This document shows, in pieces, positions 56,049-64,000 of a stretch of 64,000 nucleotides of DNA. Each line of letters begins with the position of its first letter. Position 1 is the stretch's first letter. The notes below the pieces were generated by a model. That model searched no databases. It was not told the origin of the DNA and saw only the letters and a list, made by a program, of their open reading frames with translations. The position numbers and the translations under genes were made by a program. Source of the DNA: Limnobacter sp. 130 (GTDB lineage: Bacteria; Pseudomonadota; Gammaproteobacteria; Burkholderiales; Burkholderiaceae_B); assembly GCF_902506325.1 (NCBI RefSeq), contig NZ_LR732328.1, forward strand, positions 989,071 through 1,053,070, written 5' to 3'.

Positions 56049-57479
56049 ATGAACGAATTTCTTGACCAGTTGCGCAAACAGGTGCCGGGCTTGATGGTCA
56101 AGACCGACACCACGGACATTGCCCACGCATGCACCGATTGGCGCAAACGCTACCAAACCACCGCACTGGCCCTGCTTGAACCCCTGAACGCTGCGCAGAT
56201 TCAGGGCATTGTGAAGGTGTGCGACCAATTCGACGTCGCCATTTCCACCCAGGGCGGCAACACGGGGTTGGTGGGTGGTGCCGTACCCACAGCAGAGGGC
56301 GATGCATCAAAGCGCCCGCATGTGGTGCTTAAAACTGGTCGAATTCGCGATGTGTTGAAGCTGGATGAAAGCAACCTGACACTGACCGCCAGCGCGGGCT
56401 ACACCTTGTATGAAATTCAGGAATATGCAAGTGCCCACGGATTCCTGTTCCCCTTGAGTTTGGCCTCGGAAGGCACTTGCACCTTAGGTGGTAACTTGGC
56501 CAGCAACGCCGGTGGTGTGGCTGTGCTGCGCTATGGCAATACCCGAGAATTGTGCCTGGGTCTTGAATATGTGAATGCACAGGGCGAGTTGTGTGGTGAC
56601 TTGCGAGGACTTCGCAAAAACAACACCGGCTACGACTTGCGCCATTTGTTGATTGGCTCAGAGGGCACACTGGGCATAGTGACCACGGCGTGCATGAAGG
56701 TGTACCCTGCCCCCAAAAGCCGTTGTGTGGCCTGGCTGAATGTGGACAACATTCAAGTTGCAGTCGATGCGCTGGGGTTTGTTCAAAGCCATCTGTTTGG
56801 CGAACTCAGCAGCTACGAGTGGATGAACGCCAATGCAATTGAGGTGGTTCAAACCCATTTTCCAGGCCGTGCACCCACTGGCCCGGGCGCGGAGGACCAT
56901 GTACTGGCGGAATTTACCTCTTTGGGCCCGGAAACCGCATTGCGCGAGCAGGTCACCAAAACGCTGGAAGCCTTGCTCGAGGAACTCCCAGGCGTGCGCA
57001 ACATTGCAATTGCGCAAAGCGGGCGGGAAATTGACACCTTTTGGGCCTTGAGAGAGAACATATCCGAAGCACAGGCCAAAGAGGGCTTGAACGTGAAACA
57101 CGATGTGGCGTGTGCGGTGTCACAATTGCCTGTATTTCACGATATTGCATTAAATGAAATCGCAGAACATGGGGTTGATGTTCGGCCGGTGTTGTTTGGC
57201 CACCTTGGCGATGGCAACCTGCATTTCAACTTGTCAGCACCCAAAGGCAGTGACTCTGCGGAATTTCTGAAGCAACACCAAAGCTTGTTAAACACCTTGG
57301 TGCATAACGCGATTTTGCAGTGCGGTGGCACCGTATCGGCCGAACACGGCATTGGTCAACTCAAGGCTGAACTGTTGCGGGACATTACCAGCAAAAGCAA
57401 CTACGCGGCATTCAAAACAATTAAACAGGCTTTGGATCCAAAGAATCTTCTGAACCCTGGCAAGTTGGTGTTGCTTTAG
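56049..57479 (+). CDS. FAD-binding oxidoreductase, GlcD/D-2-hydroxyglutarate dehydrogenase family
   Basis: 476 residues. PCMH-type FAD domain with STQGGNTGLVGGAVP (about residues 66-80) and GGNLASNAGGVAVLRYGNTRELCLGLEYV. The C-terminal FAD oxidase domain has FGHLGDGNLHFNLS (probable metal His) and GGTVSAEHGIGQLKAELL. Such enzymes oxidise D-2-hydroxy acids (lactate, glycolate, 2-hydroxyglutarate); sequence alone does not decide which. It is not next to GlcE or GlcF, so glycolate oxidase is less likely. Third gene after wrbA; convergent with dusA. Confidence 0.9.
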   Translation: MNEFLDQLRKQVPGLMVKTDTTDIAHACTDWRKRYQTTALALLEPLNAAQIQGIVKVCDQFDVAISTQGGNTGLVGGAVPTAEGDASKRPHVVLKTGRIRDVLKLDESNLTLTASAGYTLYEIQEYASAHGFLFPLSLASEGTCTLGGNLASNAGGVAVLRYGNTRELCLGLEYVNAQGELCGDLRGLRKNNTGYDLRHLLIGSEGTLGIVTTACMKVYPAPKSRCVAWLNVDNIQVAVDALGFVQSHLFGELSSYEWMNANAIEVVQTHFPGRAPTGPGAEDHVLAEFTSLGPETALREQVTKTLEALLEELPGVRNIAIAQSGREIDTFWALRENISEAQAKEGLNVKHDVACAVSQLPVFHDIALNEIAEHGVDVRPVLFGHLGDGNLHFNLSAPKGSDSAEFLKQHQSLLNTLVHNAILQCGGTVSAEHGIGQLKAELLRDITSKSNYAAFKTIKQALDPKNLLNPGKLVLL

Positions 57480-57485
57480 TGCCTA

Positions 57486-57512
57486 CTCAAGCAGCATGCT
57501 TGAGCATTTTCG
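57486..57512. terminator. Probable terminator between FAD oxidase and dusA
   Basis: CTCAAGC-AGCAT-GCTTGAG is a perfect 7-bp stem followed on the plus strand by CATTTTC. It lies just past the FAD oxidase stop and within the last codons of dusA. Confidence 0.5.
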
Positions 57513-58464
57513 CCAAAGCGTCTTCAACCACCTGCCAATTATTAGCTTTCAGCAAGGTTGAATCGGACAACACCTGGCGGTAAAGCCTGCCGCCCGGCTG
57601 CCCGTGAAACAAGCCCAGCCAGGATTTCGTAATATTCCGAATGCTCTCGCCTTTGCGCAATTCCTGGTCAGCGTAGGCGCGTAATTCATCAATCACGTTG
57701 AAACGAGTTCTTGTATCCGTGGGTTGGCCAATGACTTCGTCAAACTGGGCCAGTAGCCAGGGATTGGAATACGCCTCTCGACCAATCATGCAACCGTCTG
57801 CCCAATCCAAGTGGCTTTTAATAGCGTCCACGGTAGTGATTCCGCCGTTCAAGATAATTTGAAGATGCGGAAAATGCTGCTTCAACCGCTTTACAACCTC
57901 ATAACGCAAGGGTGGAATGTCACGGTTTTCTTTTGGCGACAAACCCTTCAACACCGCATTGCGTGCATGCACAATGAAAGTGTTGCAACCGGCTTCACTC
58001 ACCTTGCCGACAAATTCGTACAGCATGGTTTCGCTTTCATCGTAATCGAGCCCGATTCGATGCTTCACCGTTACGTCGATTGAGCAGGCATCCCGCATGG
58101 CTTTGACGCAGTCGGCTACCAAATCAGGCTCAGCCATCAGGCAGGCACCAAAAGACCCCTTTTGCACGCGCTCCGATGGACAGCCCACATTCAGGTTCAA
58201 TTCGTCGTAACCCGCTTGTTCGATCCACTTTGCGCACGCTGCCAGATGTTCCGGGTCGCTACCCCCAATTTGAAAGGCGACAGGATGCTCTTCCTCGTTG
58301 AATGCCAAAAAACGATTGCGGTCGCCGTACACCAGAGCACCTGTGGTGATCATCTCGGTATACAACCAGGTGTGCTGGCTAATGGCTCGATGGAACCTGC
58401 GGCAATGCCGGTCGGTCCAGTCGATCATTGGGGCAACAGAAAGTGTTCTGGGTTTGAAAGTCAT
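57487..58464 (-). CDS. dusA: tRNA-dihydrouridine(20/20a) synthase DusA
   Basis: FMN enzyme that reduces uridine 20/20a in the tRNA D-loop. 325 residues: SVAPMIDWTDRHCRRFHR at the N-terminus, the catalytic Cys95 in LNLNVGCPSERVQKGSFGACLM, and LNGGITTVDAIKSHLDWADGCMIGREAYSNPWLL, specific to DusA rather than DusB/C. The C-terminal helical domain includes SWLGLFHGQPGGRLYRQVLS. It starts 68 bp after typA; a terminator lies between them. Confidence 0.96.
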   Translation of the reverse strand: MTFKPRTLSVAPMIDWTDRHCRRFHRAISQHTWLYTEMITTGALVYGDRNRFLAFNEEEHPVAFQIGGSDPEHLAACAKWIEQAGYDELNLNVGCPSERVQKGSFGACLMAEPDLVADCVKAMRDACSIDVTVKHRIGLDYDESETMLYEFVGKVSEAGCNTFIVHARNAVLKGLSPKENRDIPPLRYEVVKRLKQHFPHLQIILNGGITTVDAIKSHLDWADGCMIGREAYSNPWLLAQFDEVIGQPTDTRTRFNVIDELRAYADQELRKGESIRNITKSWLGLFHGQPGGRLYRQVLSDSTLLKANNWQVVEDALAKMLKHAA

Positions 58465-58483
58465 GGTTTGAATTTTACAAATA

Positions 58484-58517
58484 AAAAGGGCGAGGCCAAA
58501 GCCACGCCCCCTTTAAG
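58484..58517 (-). terminator. Rho-independent terminator of typA
   Basis: On the minus strand AAAGGGGGCG ... CGCCCTTTTTATTT forms a GC-rich stem ending in T residues, between the typA stop and the dusA start. It ends the infB-rbfA-truB-typA operon. Confidence 0.85.
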
Positions 58518-58532
58518 ATTCAACCTTGCGGC

Positions 58533-60353
58533 TTACGCTGCGTCGCGGCTGGCGCGCTTGCGCTCGTGTTCCTTCAGGAAACGCTTGCGAATGCGAATAT
58601 TCTTCGGCGTAATTTCCACCAATTCGTCTTCAGCAATAAATTCAACAGCGTATTCCAGATTCATTTGAATTGGAGGAACCAGGCGAACAGCTTCGTCAGT
58701 GCCCGATGAACGAACGTTGGTCAGTTGCTTGCCCTTGATGGGGTTTACGACCAGGTCGTTGTCACGGCTGTGAATACCAATCACCATGCCTTCGTACAAG
58801 GCTTCACCGGGTGACACAAACATGCGACCACGGTCTTGCAACTTCCACAAGGCGTAAGCAACTGCATCGCCATCGTCTTGAGAAATCAGCACGCCATTGT
58901 GACGCTCGGCAGAACCACCTTCGCGAATCGGTGCGTATTGATCAAACACGTGACTGATCAAGCCAGTACCGCGTGTCAGGGTCATGAAATCACCCTGGAA
59001 ACCAATCAAGCCACGTGCTGGAATTTTGTATTCCAGACGAACACGGCCTTTGCCATCGGGTGACATATCAAGCAAATCACCTTTGCGGCGACCCAATTCT
59101 TCCATCACGCCACCCTGGTGTGAGTCTTCCACATCCACGGTCAACATTTCGTAGGGCTCGCACTTCACGCCGTCAACTTCCTTGAACACCACGCGTGGGC
59201 GTGACACGGCCAATTCATAGCCTTCACGACGCATGTTTTCCAGCAAGATGGTCAGGTGCAATTCACCACGGCCTGACACTTCAAATACGGTGTCGTCGTC
59301 GGTGTCTTTAACGCGCAGGGCCACGTTGGCTTTCAATTCACGCTGCAAACGGTCACGCAACTGGCGACTGGTTACAAACTTGCCTTCACGGCCAGCCAGT
59401 GGCGATGTGTTGACCATGAAGTTCATGGTCAATGTTGGCTCATCAATCGCTGGAATTTCCAGACCTTCTACTGCTTCAGGTGAGCAGATGGTGGTTCCAA
59501 TGCCGATTTCCTCAATACCATTGATCAGGCAAATGTCGCCAGCTTGGGCTTCTTCTTCCTGAATACGCTCCAGACCACGGAACTTCAGCACCTGGTTGAT
59601 TCGACCATTAAATGGTGTGCCGTCTGGGCCGTTGATACAGGTTACCTGCTGGCCAACCCGTACCGTACCGCGCTTGATACGGCCAATACCGATCTTGCCC
59701 ACGTAGCTGTTGTAATCGAGCGATGTGATCTGGAATTGCAGGGGACCATTGGGGTCATCATCACGCACAGGCACATACTTCAAAATGGCTTCGAACAAGG
59801 GGCGCATGGTGCCTTCGCGCACATCGGGTGTATCGCCAGCAAAACCGTTCAAACCAGAAGCGTAAACAATCGGGAAGTCCAGCTGTTCATCGGTTGCACC
59901 CAACTTGTCGAACAAGTCAAAGGTTTGATCGATTACCCAGTCAATGCGGGCGCCAGGGCGGTCTACTTTGTTCACTACCACGATGGGCTTCAAACCCAAG
60001 GCCAATGCCTTGCGGGTTACAAAACGTGTTTGTGGCATTGGGCCTTCTACGGCATCTACCAACAACAAAACCGAATCAACCATCGACAACACGCGCTCCA
60101 CTTCACCGCCAAAGTCGGCGTGTCCTGGGGTGTCGACGATGTTGATGTGGGTGCCTTCATATTCAACTGCGCAGTTCTTGGAAAGAATCGTGATACCACG
60201 TTCTTTTTCAATGTCGTTGCTGTCCATCACACGTTCTTCGAGCTTTTCGTTCTCGCGGAAGGTGCCAGACTGGCGAAGGAGTTGGTCAACCAGCGTGGTT
60301 TTGCCGTGGTCCACGTGGGCGATAATTGCAACGTTACGTAATGCGCGTGTCAT
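58533..60353 (-). CDS. typA: Ribosome-associated GTPase TypA/BipA
   Basis: Translational GTPase of the EF-G/LepA group, used at low temperature and stress. 606 residues: G1 [16 protein letters not shown] (about 10-25), switch region [11 protein letters not shown]3 [14 protein letters not shown], and G4 [15 protein letters not shown]. The BipA-specific C-terminal domain has [19 protein letters not shown] and [41 protein letters not shown]. Length is normal. Start overlaps the truB stop by 4 bp. Confidence 0.98.
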   Translation of the reverse strand: MTRALRNVAIIAHVDHGKTTLVDQLLRQSGTFRENEKLEERVMDSNDIEKERGITILSKNCAVEYEGTHINIVDTPGHADFGGEVERVLSMVDSVLLLVDAVEGPMPQTRFVTRKALALGLKPIVVVNKVDRPGARIDWVIDQTFDLFDKLGATDEQLDFPIVYASGLNGFAGDTPDVREGTMRPLFEAILKYVPVRDDDPNGPLQFQITSLDYNSYVGKIGIGRIKRGTVRVGQQVTCINGPDGTPFNGRINQVLKFRGLERIQEEEAQAGDICLINGIEEIGIGTTICSPEAVEGLEIPAIDEPTLTMNFMVNTSPLAGREGKFVTSRQLRDRLQRELKANVALRVKDTDDDTVFEVSGRGELHLTILLENMRREGYELAVSRPRVVFKEVDGVKCEPYEMLTVDVEDSHQGGVMEELGRRKGDLLDMSPDGKGRVRLEYKIPARGLIGFQGDFMTLTRGTGLISHVFDQYAPIREGGSAERHNGVLISQDDGDAVAYALWKLQDRGRMFVSPGEALYEGMVIGIHSRDNDLVVNPIKGKQLTNVRSSGTDEAVRLVPPIQMNLEYAVEFIAEDELVEITPKNIRIRKRFLKEHERKRASRDAA

Positions 60354-61363
60354 AAATTTACCTGAATCAATCTGTCGGGTCGAAGCAAGGCGCCCTTCCC
60401 ATCCGTTTCTAAAATGCCTGTTCCCATAAATAGGGAATTGCCTTTGAAGGCCGTATTGCTTACATCGGTGTTCACATCCTGCGCGGGGGCTTCTCCGTAC
60501 ACCCGCACTCGCCCTGGTTTGGCGTTGACCAAGTCCAGTGGCAACCGTTGCCCGTGCGAAAACCGCCGCGCAAACTCATTGTTCAATTCAACTTTCCCCA
60601 GGCTGCCCAAAAGCGAATCCACCGGGAAAAGCACAGCATCCAAAGCGTCAAAGGGGGTTTCCGATTCACCGAGCACTTTGAGTGCATCCAGGGTGTACGC
60701 GCGTTCCACTTTCAAGTCACCAATCGCGGTTCTCCGCAGTTCGGTGAGGTAGCCTGCCGTGCCCAATGCCTTGGCGATGTCTTCGCCCAGGGTGCGCACG
60801 TAGGTGCCTTTGCTGCAATTTACTTCCAGCTCAATGGTGCAACCAAGTTCACCATCTTGCTGATTGTGCTCGACTTTAATGACATCCAATTGATGGATCA
60901 AAAGGGTTCGAGCAGGTCTGTCCAATTCAATGCCTTCGCGAGCATACTCGTACAAAGGCTTGCCGTCTTTCTTTAATGCAGAAAACATCGGTGGCGTCTG
61001 TTGAATTTCCCCAACAAACTGCGCACACACCTGTTTTACCTCAATCTCGGTGATGCTTTCAAGCGCGCGGGTGCTGACTTTCGTCAATTCACCCTCGGCA
61101 TCGCCGGTGTTGCTTGAAAAACCCAGCCGCACTTTGGTTCTGTAGGATTTGCTTGCGTCGATCAAATCTGCCGCAAACTTGGTCGCCTCACCGAACATCA
61201 ATGGTAACAAGCCGCTTGCCAATGGGTCCAGCGTACCTGTGTGGCCGGTTTTTTCAGCACGGTACAGGCGCTTGACGATTTGCAGGGCTTGATTGGACGA
61301 ATAACCAGTCGATTTGTCGAACAACAACACACCAGACAAGGCACGTTTTTGCTTTTTAGTCAC
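60350..61363 (-). CDS. truB: tRNA pseudouridine(55) synthase TruB
   Basis: Makes pseudouridine-55 in the tRNA T-loop. 337 residues if it starts at GTG 61363 ([20 protein letters not shown]), which fits the family N-terminus and overlaps the rbfA stop by 8 bp. The catalytic Asp is in [24 protein letters not shown] (about residue 46). [15 protein letters not shown] and [17 protein letters not shown] are typical, and the C-terminal PUA-like part is present. In-frame GTG/ATG codons upstream lie in the Gly-rich tail of rbfA and are poor candidates. Confidence 0.95.
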   Translation of the reverse strand: MTKKQKRALSGVLLFDKSTGYSSNQALQIVKRLYRAEKTGHTGTLDPLASGLLPLMFGEATKFAADLIDASKSYRTKVRLGFSSNTGDAEGELTKVSTRALESITEIEVKQVCAQFVGEIQQTPPMFSALKKDGKPLYEYAREGIELDRPARTLLIHQLDVIKVEHNQQDGELGCTIELEVNCSKGTYVRTLGEDIAKALGTAGYLTELRRTAIGDLKVERAYTLDALKVLGESETPFDALDAVLFPVDSLLGSLGKVELNNEFARRFSHGQRLPLDLVNAKPGRVRVYGEAPAQDVNTDVSNTAFKGNSLFMGTGILETDGKGALLRPDRLIQVNL

Positions 61364-61760
61364 CGCCACCGTCGCCACCACCATCCGAATCTGTGGCACC
61401 ACCACCCTCGCCTTTCAGCGCCCGGTCAATGATCTGGGACATTTCAGCCCCACGCTCTACCGATTGGTCGTGTTTGAAACGCAAGGTAGGCACAGTGTGA
61501 ATGTGCAACTTTTTAAAAATCAAATTGCGCAAATAACCTGAGGAGTCATTCAATGCCTCTTCAGTGGTCTCCGCCGAACCAGTCAATACCGAGAAATACA
61601 CGGTTGCATAGGCGTAGTCGGGTGTCAGTTCCACATCTGTGATTGTGACAAACCCAAGCCGTGGGTCTCTCAACTCACGGGGGATCAGCTCAGCCAGGTC
61701 TTTCTGGATTTGCTCGGCAACCCGAATTCCTCTGGCTGGTGCTTTTTTCTTGTAACGCAT
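61356..61760 (-). CDS. rbfA: 30S ribosome-binding factor RbfA
   Basis: Maturation factor for the 30S subunit. 134 residues: start MRYKKKAPARGIRVAEQIQKDLAELIPRELRDPRLGFVTIT, KH-type fold, and VPTLRFKHDQSVERGAEMSQIIDRAL. AAAGGAAAG precedes ATG 61760, so the ORF extension into infB is rejected. The C-terminus carries an unusual tail, [18 protein letters not shown], likely disordered and acidic. It sits between infB and truB in the standard order. Confidence 0.96.
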   Translation of the reverse strand: MRYKKKAPARGIRVAEQIQKDLAELIPRELRDPRLGFVTITDVELTPDYAYATVYFSVLTGSAETTEEALNDSSGYLRNLIFKKLHIHTVPTLRFKHDQSVERGAEMSQIIDRALKGEGGGATDSDGGGDGGGD

Positions 61761-61787
61761 ACTTTCCTTTTCAAACCCACGCAGCAA

Positions 61788-64000
61788 TTACAGCTGCGTA
61801 CGGGCCACTTCCTTCACTTCAAATGCTTCCAGAATGTCGCCAACCTGGATGTCGTCGTAGTTGTGCAGCTGCAAGCCACACTCAAAGTTCTGGCGCACTT
61901 CTTTGGCGTCGTCTTTGAAGCGCTTGAGCGAGGCCAGCTGGCCAGTCCACACCACCACGTTGTCACGCAGCAAGCGTACACCTGCACCACGACGAATCAA
62001 GCCGTCGGTCACCATACAACCTGCAACAGAACCCACTTTGGAGATCTTGTACACTTCGCGGATTTCAACGTTGCCGATGATTTCCTCTTTCTTGTCAGGC
62101 GTCAGCATGCCGGTCATCGCGGCTTTGATCTCGTCTACGGCATCGTAAATGATGTTGTAGTAGCGAATATCCACGCCGTTGTTCTCGGCTGTTTTACGGG
62201 CGCCTTGGTCAGCACGCACGTTAAAGCCGATGATCACCGCTTTGGAGGCCACCGCCAGGTTGACATCAGATTCACTGATACCACCCACAGCAGCGTGCAC
62301 AACCTGCACTTTCACTTCGTCGGTAGACAACTTCTGCAAGGCATGTGACAAGGCTTCTTGTGAACCCTGTACGTCGGCTTTCAGAATAACTGGCAGGTGT
62401 TTAACTTCGCCTTCAGCCATTTGTTCAAACATGTTCTCCAGCTTGGCGGCCTGTTGCTTGGCCAGCTTCACGTCGCGGAACTTGCCTTGACGGAACAAGG
62501 CAATTTCACGGGCTTTGCGCTCATCTGGCAACACAATCACTTCTTCACCAGCGGCCGGCACATCGCTCAAACCCTGAATTTCAACAGGAATTGAAGGACC
62601 AGCGGATTCGATTGAACGACCGTTTTCGTCCACCATGGCGCGTACGCGACCAAATGCAGAACCAGCCAACACCACATCGCCTTTCTTCAAGGTACCGCTT
62701 TGTACCAGCACGGTGGCCACTGGGCCACGGCCTTTGTCCAGGCGGGACTCAACAACCAGGCCTTTGGCTGGGGCTTCGATCTGAGCCTTCAGCTCGAGCA
62801 CTTCCGCCTGCAGCAGCACTTGCTCCAGAAGGTCGTCAATGCCCAGGCCTGTTTTCGCAGACACAGGAACCATGGGCGAATCGCCGCCGTATTCCTCTGG
62901 TACAACCGAGTGAGAAATCAATTCTTGCTTGACTCGCTCAGGATTTGCATCAGGCTTGTCAATCTTGTTGATTGCAACCACAAGGGGCACATTGGCTGCC
63001 TTGGCATGGTGAATGGCTTCAATGGTTTGTGGCATCACGCCGTCATCGGCCGATACCACCAGAATAACGATGTCGGTTGCCTTGGCACCGCGTGCACGCA
63101 TGGCAGTAAACGCCTCGTGACCCGGAGTATCCAGGAAGGTGATCATGCCGCGTTCGGTTTCTACGTGGTAAGCACCAATGTGCTGTGTAATGCCGCCGGC
63201 TTCGCCAGACGCCACTTTTGCGCTACGAATGTAATCAAGCAGCGATGTTTTACCGTGGTCAACGTGACCCATCACGGTAACCACCGGTGCGCGAGCCACT
63301 GACGGCGCTTCAGAATGCGCCACACCAGCTTGTTCGATCATGGCCTCTGGATCATCTAGCTTGGCAGCAATTGCCTTGTGGCCCAATTCCTCGGTCACAA
63401 TCATGGCCGTGTCTTGATCTAGCACCTGGTTAATGGTGACCATTTGGCCCATTTTCATCAGGCACTTGATCACCTCTGCGGCCTTCACGGACATTTTGTG
63501 CGCAAGTTCAGCCACCGTGATGGTTTCCGGCACATGAACGTCACGGATCACTGGTTCGGTGGGTTGATTGAAGTTGCTTTGTTCCTGGTTGTGGCGACTG
63601 TTTTTGCCCTTCGGGCCTTTCCAGCCACCCGCACCAGTGCGGCCAACTCCAGTTTCGCCTCGGGTTTTCAAACCACCACGACGGCGGCCCGGTTCTTCCT
63701 TGGCACCCGGTGCGCGAACACCTTTGCGAGCACGCCCTGCAGAGTCATCCTCTGCAGCAGTGGCCAACTTCTCAGGCTTTTTAATGGTTGCCGCAGCCTT
63801 GGGAGGCTCAACAGGCTCTTCAGCCTTCATGACCTTGGCGGGCTGGGACATCATGCGGTTAATTGCTGCAACTTCAGCTTCCGCGGCCTTGCGAGCGCGT
63901 TCTTGGTTCGCACTGGCCTTGGCCGCATCTTCGGCTGCTTTCTTGGCTTTTTGCTCTGCTTTCAGCGCATCGGCTGCGCGTTGTTCGCGGGCCTTGGCTT
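61788..64000 (-). CDS. infB: Translation initiation factor IF-2 (N-terminus beyond window)
   Basis: The gene reads in from the right edge. The frame stays open to base 64000, upstream of the internal Met at 63854, with Ala/Lys/Glu-rich sequence typical of the IF-2 N-terminal region ([20 protein letters not shown]). Visible parts: a basic disordered linker, the [37 protein letters not shown] region, and the G domain with [35 protein letters not shown] and [13 protein letters not shown], then C-terminal domains ending [14 protein letters not shown]. It brings fMet-tRNA to the 30S subunit. Confidence 0.98.
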   Translation of the reverse strand, partial: AKAREQRAADALKAEQKAKKAAEDAAKASANQERARKAAEAEVAAINRMMSQPAKVMKAEEPVEPPKAAATIKKPEKLATAAEDDSAGRARKGVRAPGAKEEPGRRRGGLKTRGETGVGRTGAGGWKGPKGKNSRHNQEQSNFNQPTEPVIRDVHVPETITVAELAHKMSVKAAEVIKCLMKMGQMVTINQVLDQDTAMIVTEELGHKAIAAKLDDPEAMIEQAGVAHSEAPSVARAPVVTVMGHVDHGKTSLLDYIRSAKVASGEAGGITQHIGAYHVETERGMITFLDTPGHEAFTAMRARGAKATDIVILVVSADDGVMPQTIEAIHHAKAANVPLVVAINKIDKPDANPERVKQELISHSVVPEEYGGDSPMVPVSAKTGLGIDDLLEQVLLQAEVLELKAQIEAPAKGLVVESRLDKGRGPVATVLVQSGTLKKGDVVLAGSAFGRVRAMVDENGRSIESAGPSIPVEIQGLSDVPAAGEEVIVLPDERKAREIALFRQGKFRDVKLAKQQAAKLENMFEQMAEGEVKHLPVILKADVQGSQEALSHALQKLSTDEVKVQVVHAAVGGISESDVNLAVASKAVIIGFNVRADQGARKTAENNGVDIRYYNIIYDAVDEIKAAMTGMLTPDKKEEIIGNVEIREVYKISKVGSVAGCMVTDGLIRRGAGVRLLRDNVVVWTGQLASLKRFKDDAKEVRQNFECGLQLHNYDDIQVGDILEAFEVKEVARTQL

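Noticed and set aside
59544-60341. 265-codon plus-strand ORF
   Set aside because: It is antisense to typA; no family resemblance.

Overview
The window is 64 kb of mostly core bacterial chromosome, densely coded on both strands. Every recognisable protein is proteobacterial, and several are typical of Burkholderiales: a DUF3460 protein, a small Trp-rich protein, a polyhydroxyalkanoate (PHA) granule protein with an intracellular PHA depolymerase, fur divergent from bamE, and the order hfq-hflX-hflK-hflC-DUF2065-hisZ-purA. Base composition looks intermediate, lower than most Burkholderia. I infer a free-living, aerobic, PHA-storing betaproteobacterium of the order Burkholderiales. Limnobacter is my best guess for the genus, but it is not proven here. 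I saw no phage, insertion sequence, CRISPR array or defence island.

Layout. 1-2.4 kb: truncated SulP transporter, DUF3460, scpA. 2.4-2.7 kb: hairpin-rich non-coding stretch. 2.7-9.0 kb (minus): heat-shock block hrcA-hemH-grpE-dnaK-dnaJ, with RpoH-type promoters before grpE and dnaK. 9.0-14.2 kb: nadK-recN, then fur facing away from bamE-dapB, then zapB-like/zapA. 14.2-14.4 kb: 6S RNA and its terminator. 14.5-18.7 kb: TSUP exporter, lgt, ilvD, Trp-rich protein, cytochrome c. 18.7-23.6 kb: branched-chain amino acid ABC transporter, with livK divergent from livHMGF. 23.6-33.2 kb: ferredoxin-type reductase, SDR protein, PHA granule protein, TRAP receptor with LutC, fdxA-fpr, phaZ, rnfB-like, nth, FIST-like, DUF1841. 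33.3-37.5 kb: two tandem monohaem cytochromes c, MoxR ATPase with CoxE-like VWA protein, glycine-zipper protein, one orphan gene. 37.6-45.3 kb: htpG (third RpoH promoter), parC, rlmB, rnr, tRNA-Leu(CAG). 45.4-55.0 kb (minus): DUF481 protein, phosphoribosyltransferase-purA-hisZ-DUF2065-hflC-hflK-hflX-hfq, YihY. 55.0-57.5 kb: wrbA, DUF2069, FAD oxidase. 57.5-64 kb (minus): dusA, then infB-rbfA-truB-typA, with infB cut by the window edge.

How the parts fit. The strongest regulatory signal is a heat-shock regulon: three promoters with the same -35/-10 boxes and the same 13-bp spacer drive grpE, dnaK and htpG, and the repressor hrcA lies in the same block. Carbon storage (phaZ, PHA granule protein, a candidate PhaR operator) sits beside redox genes (fdxA, fpr, an orphan RnfB-like protein). 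The infB-rbfA-truB-typA block and rnr-rlmB are translation and RNA-maturation operons.

I found no convincing undescribed multi-gene system. The best candidates for follow-up are the structured intergenic region at 2424-2701, the FIST-like gene coupled to rnfB-nth, the ilvD leader ORF, and the tRNA-Leu promoter that overlaps the rnr start codon. Start codons were moved from the longest ORF wherever a ribosome binding site, a promoter or family alignment argued for it. Family names come from my own recognition of motifs, not from a database search.
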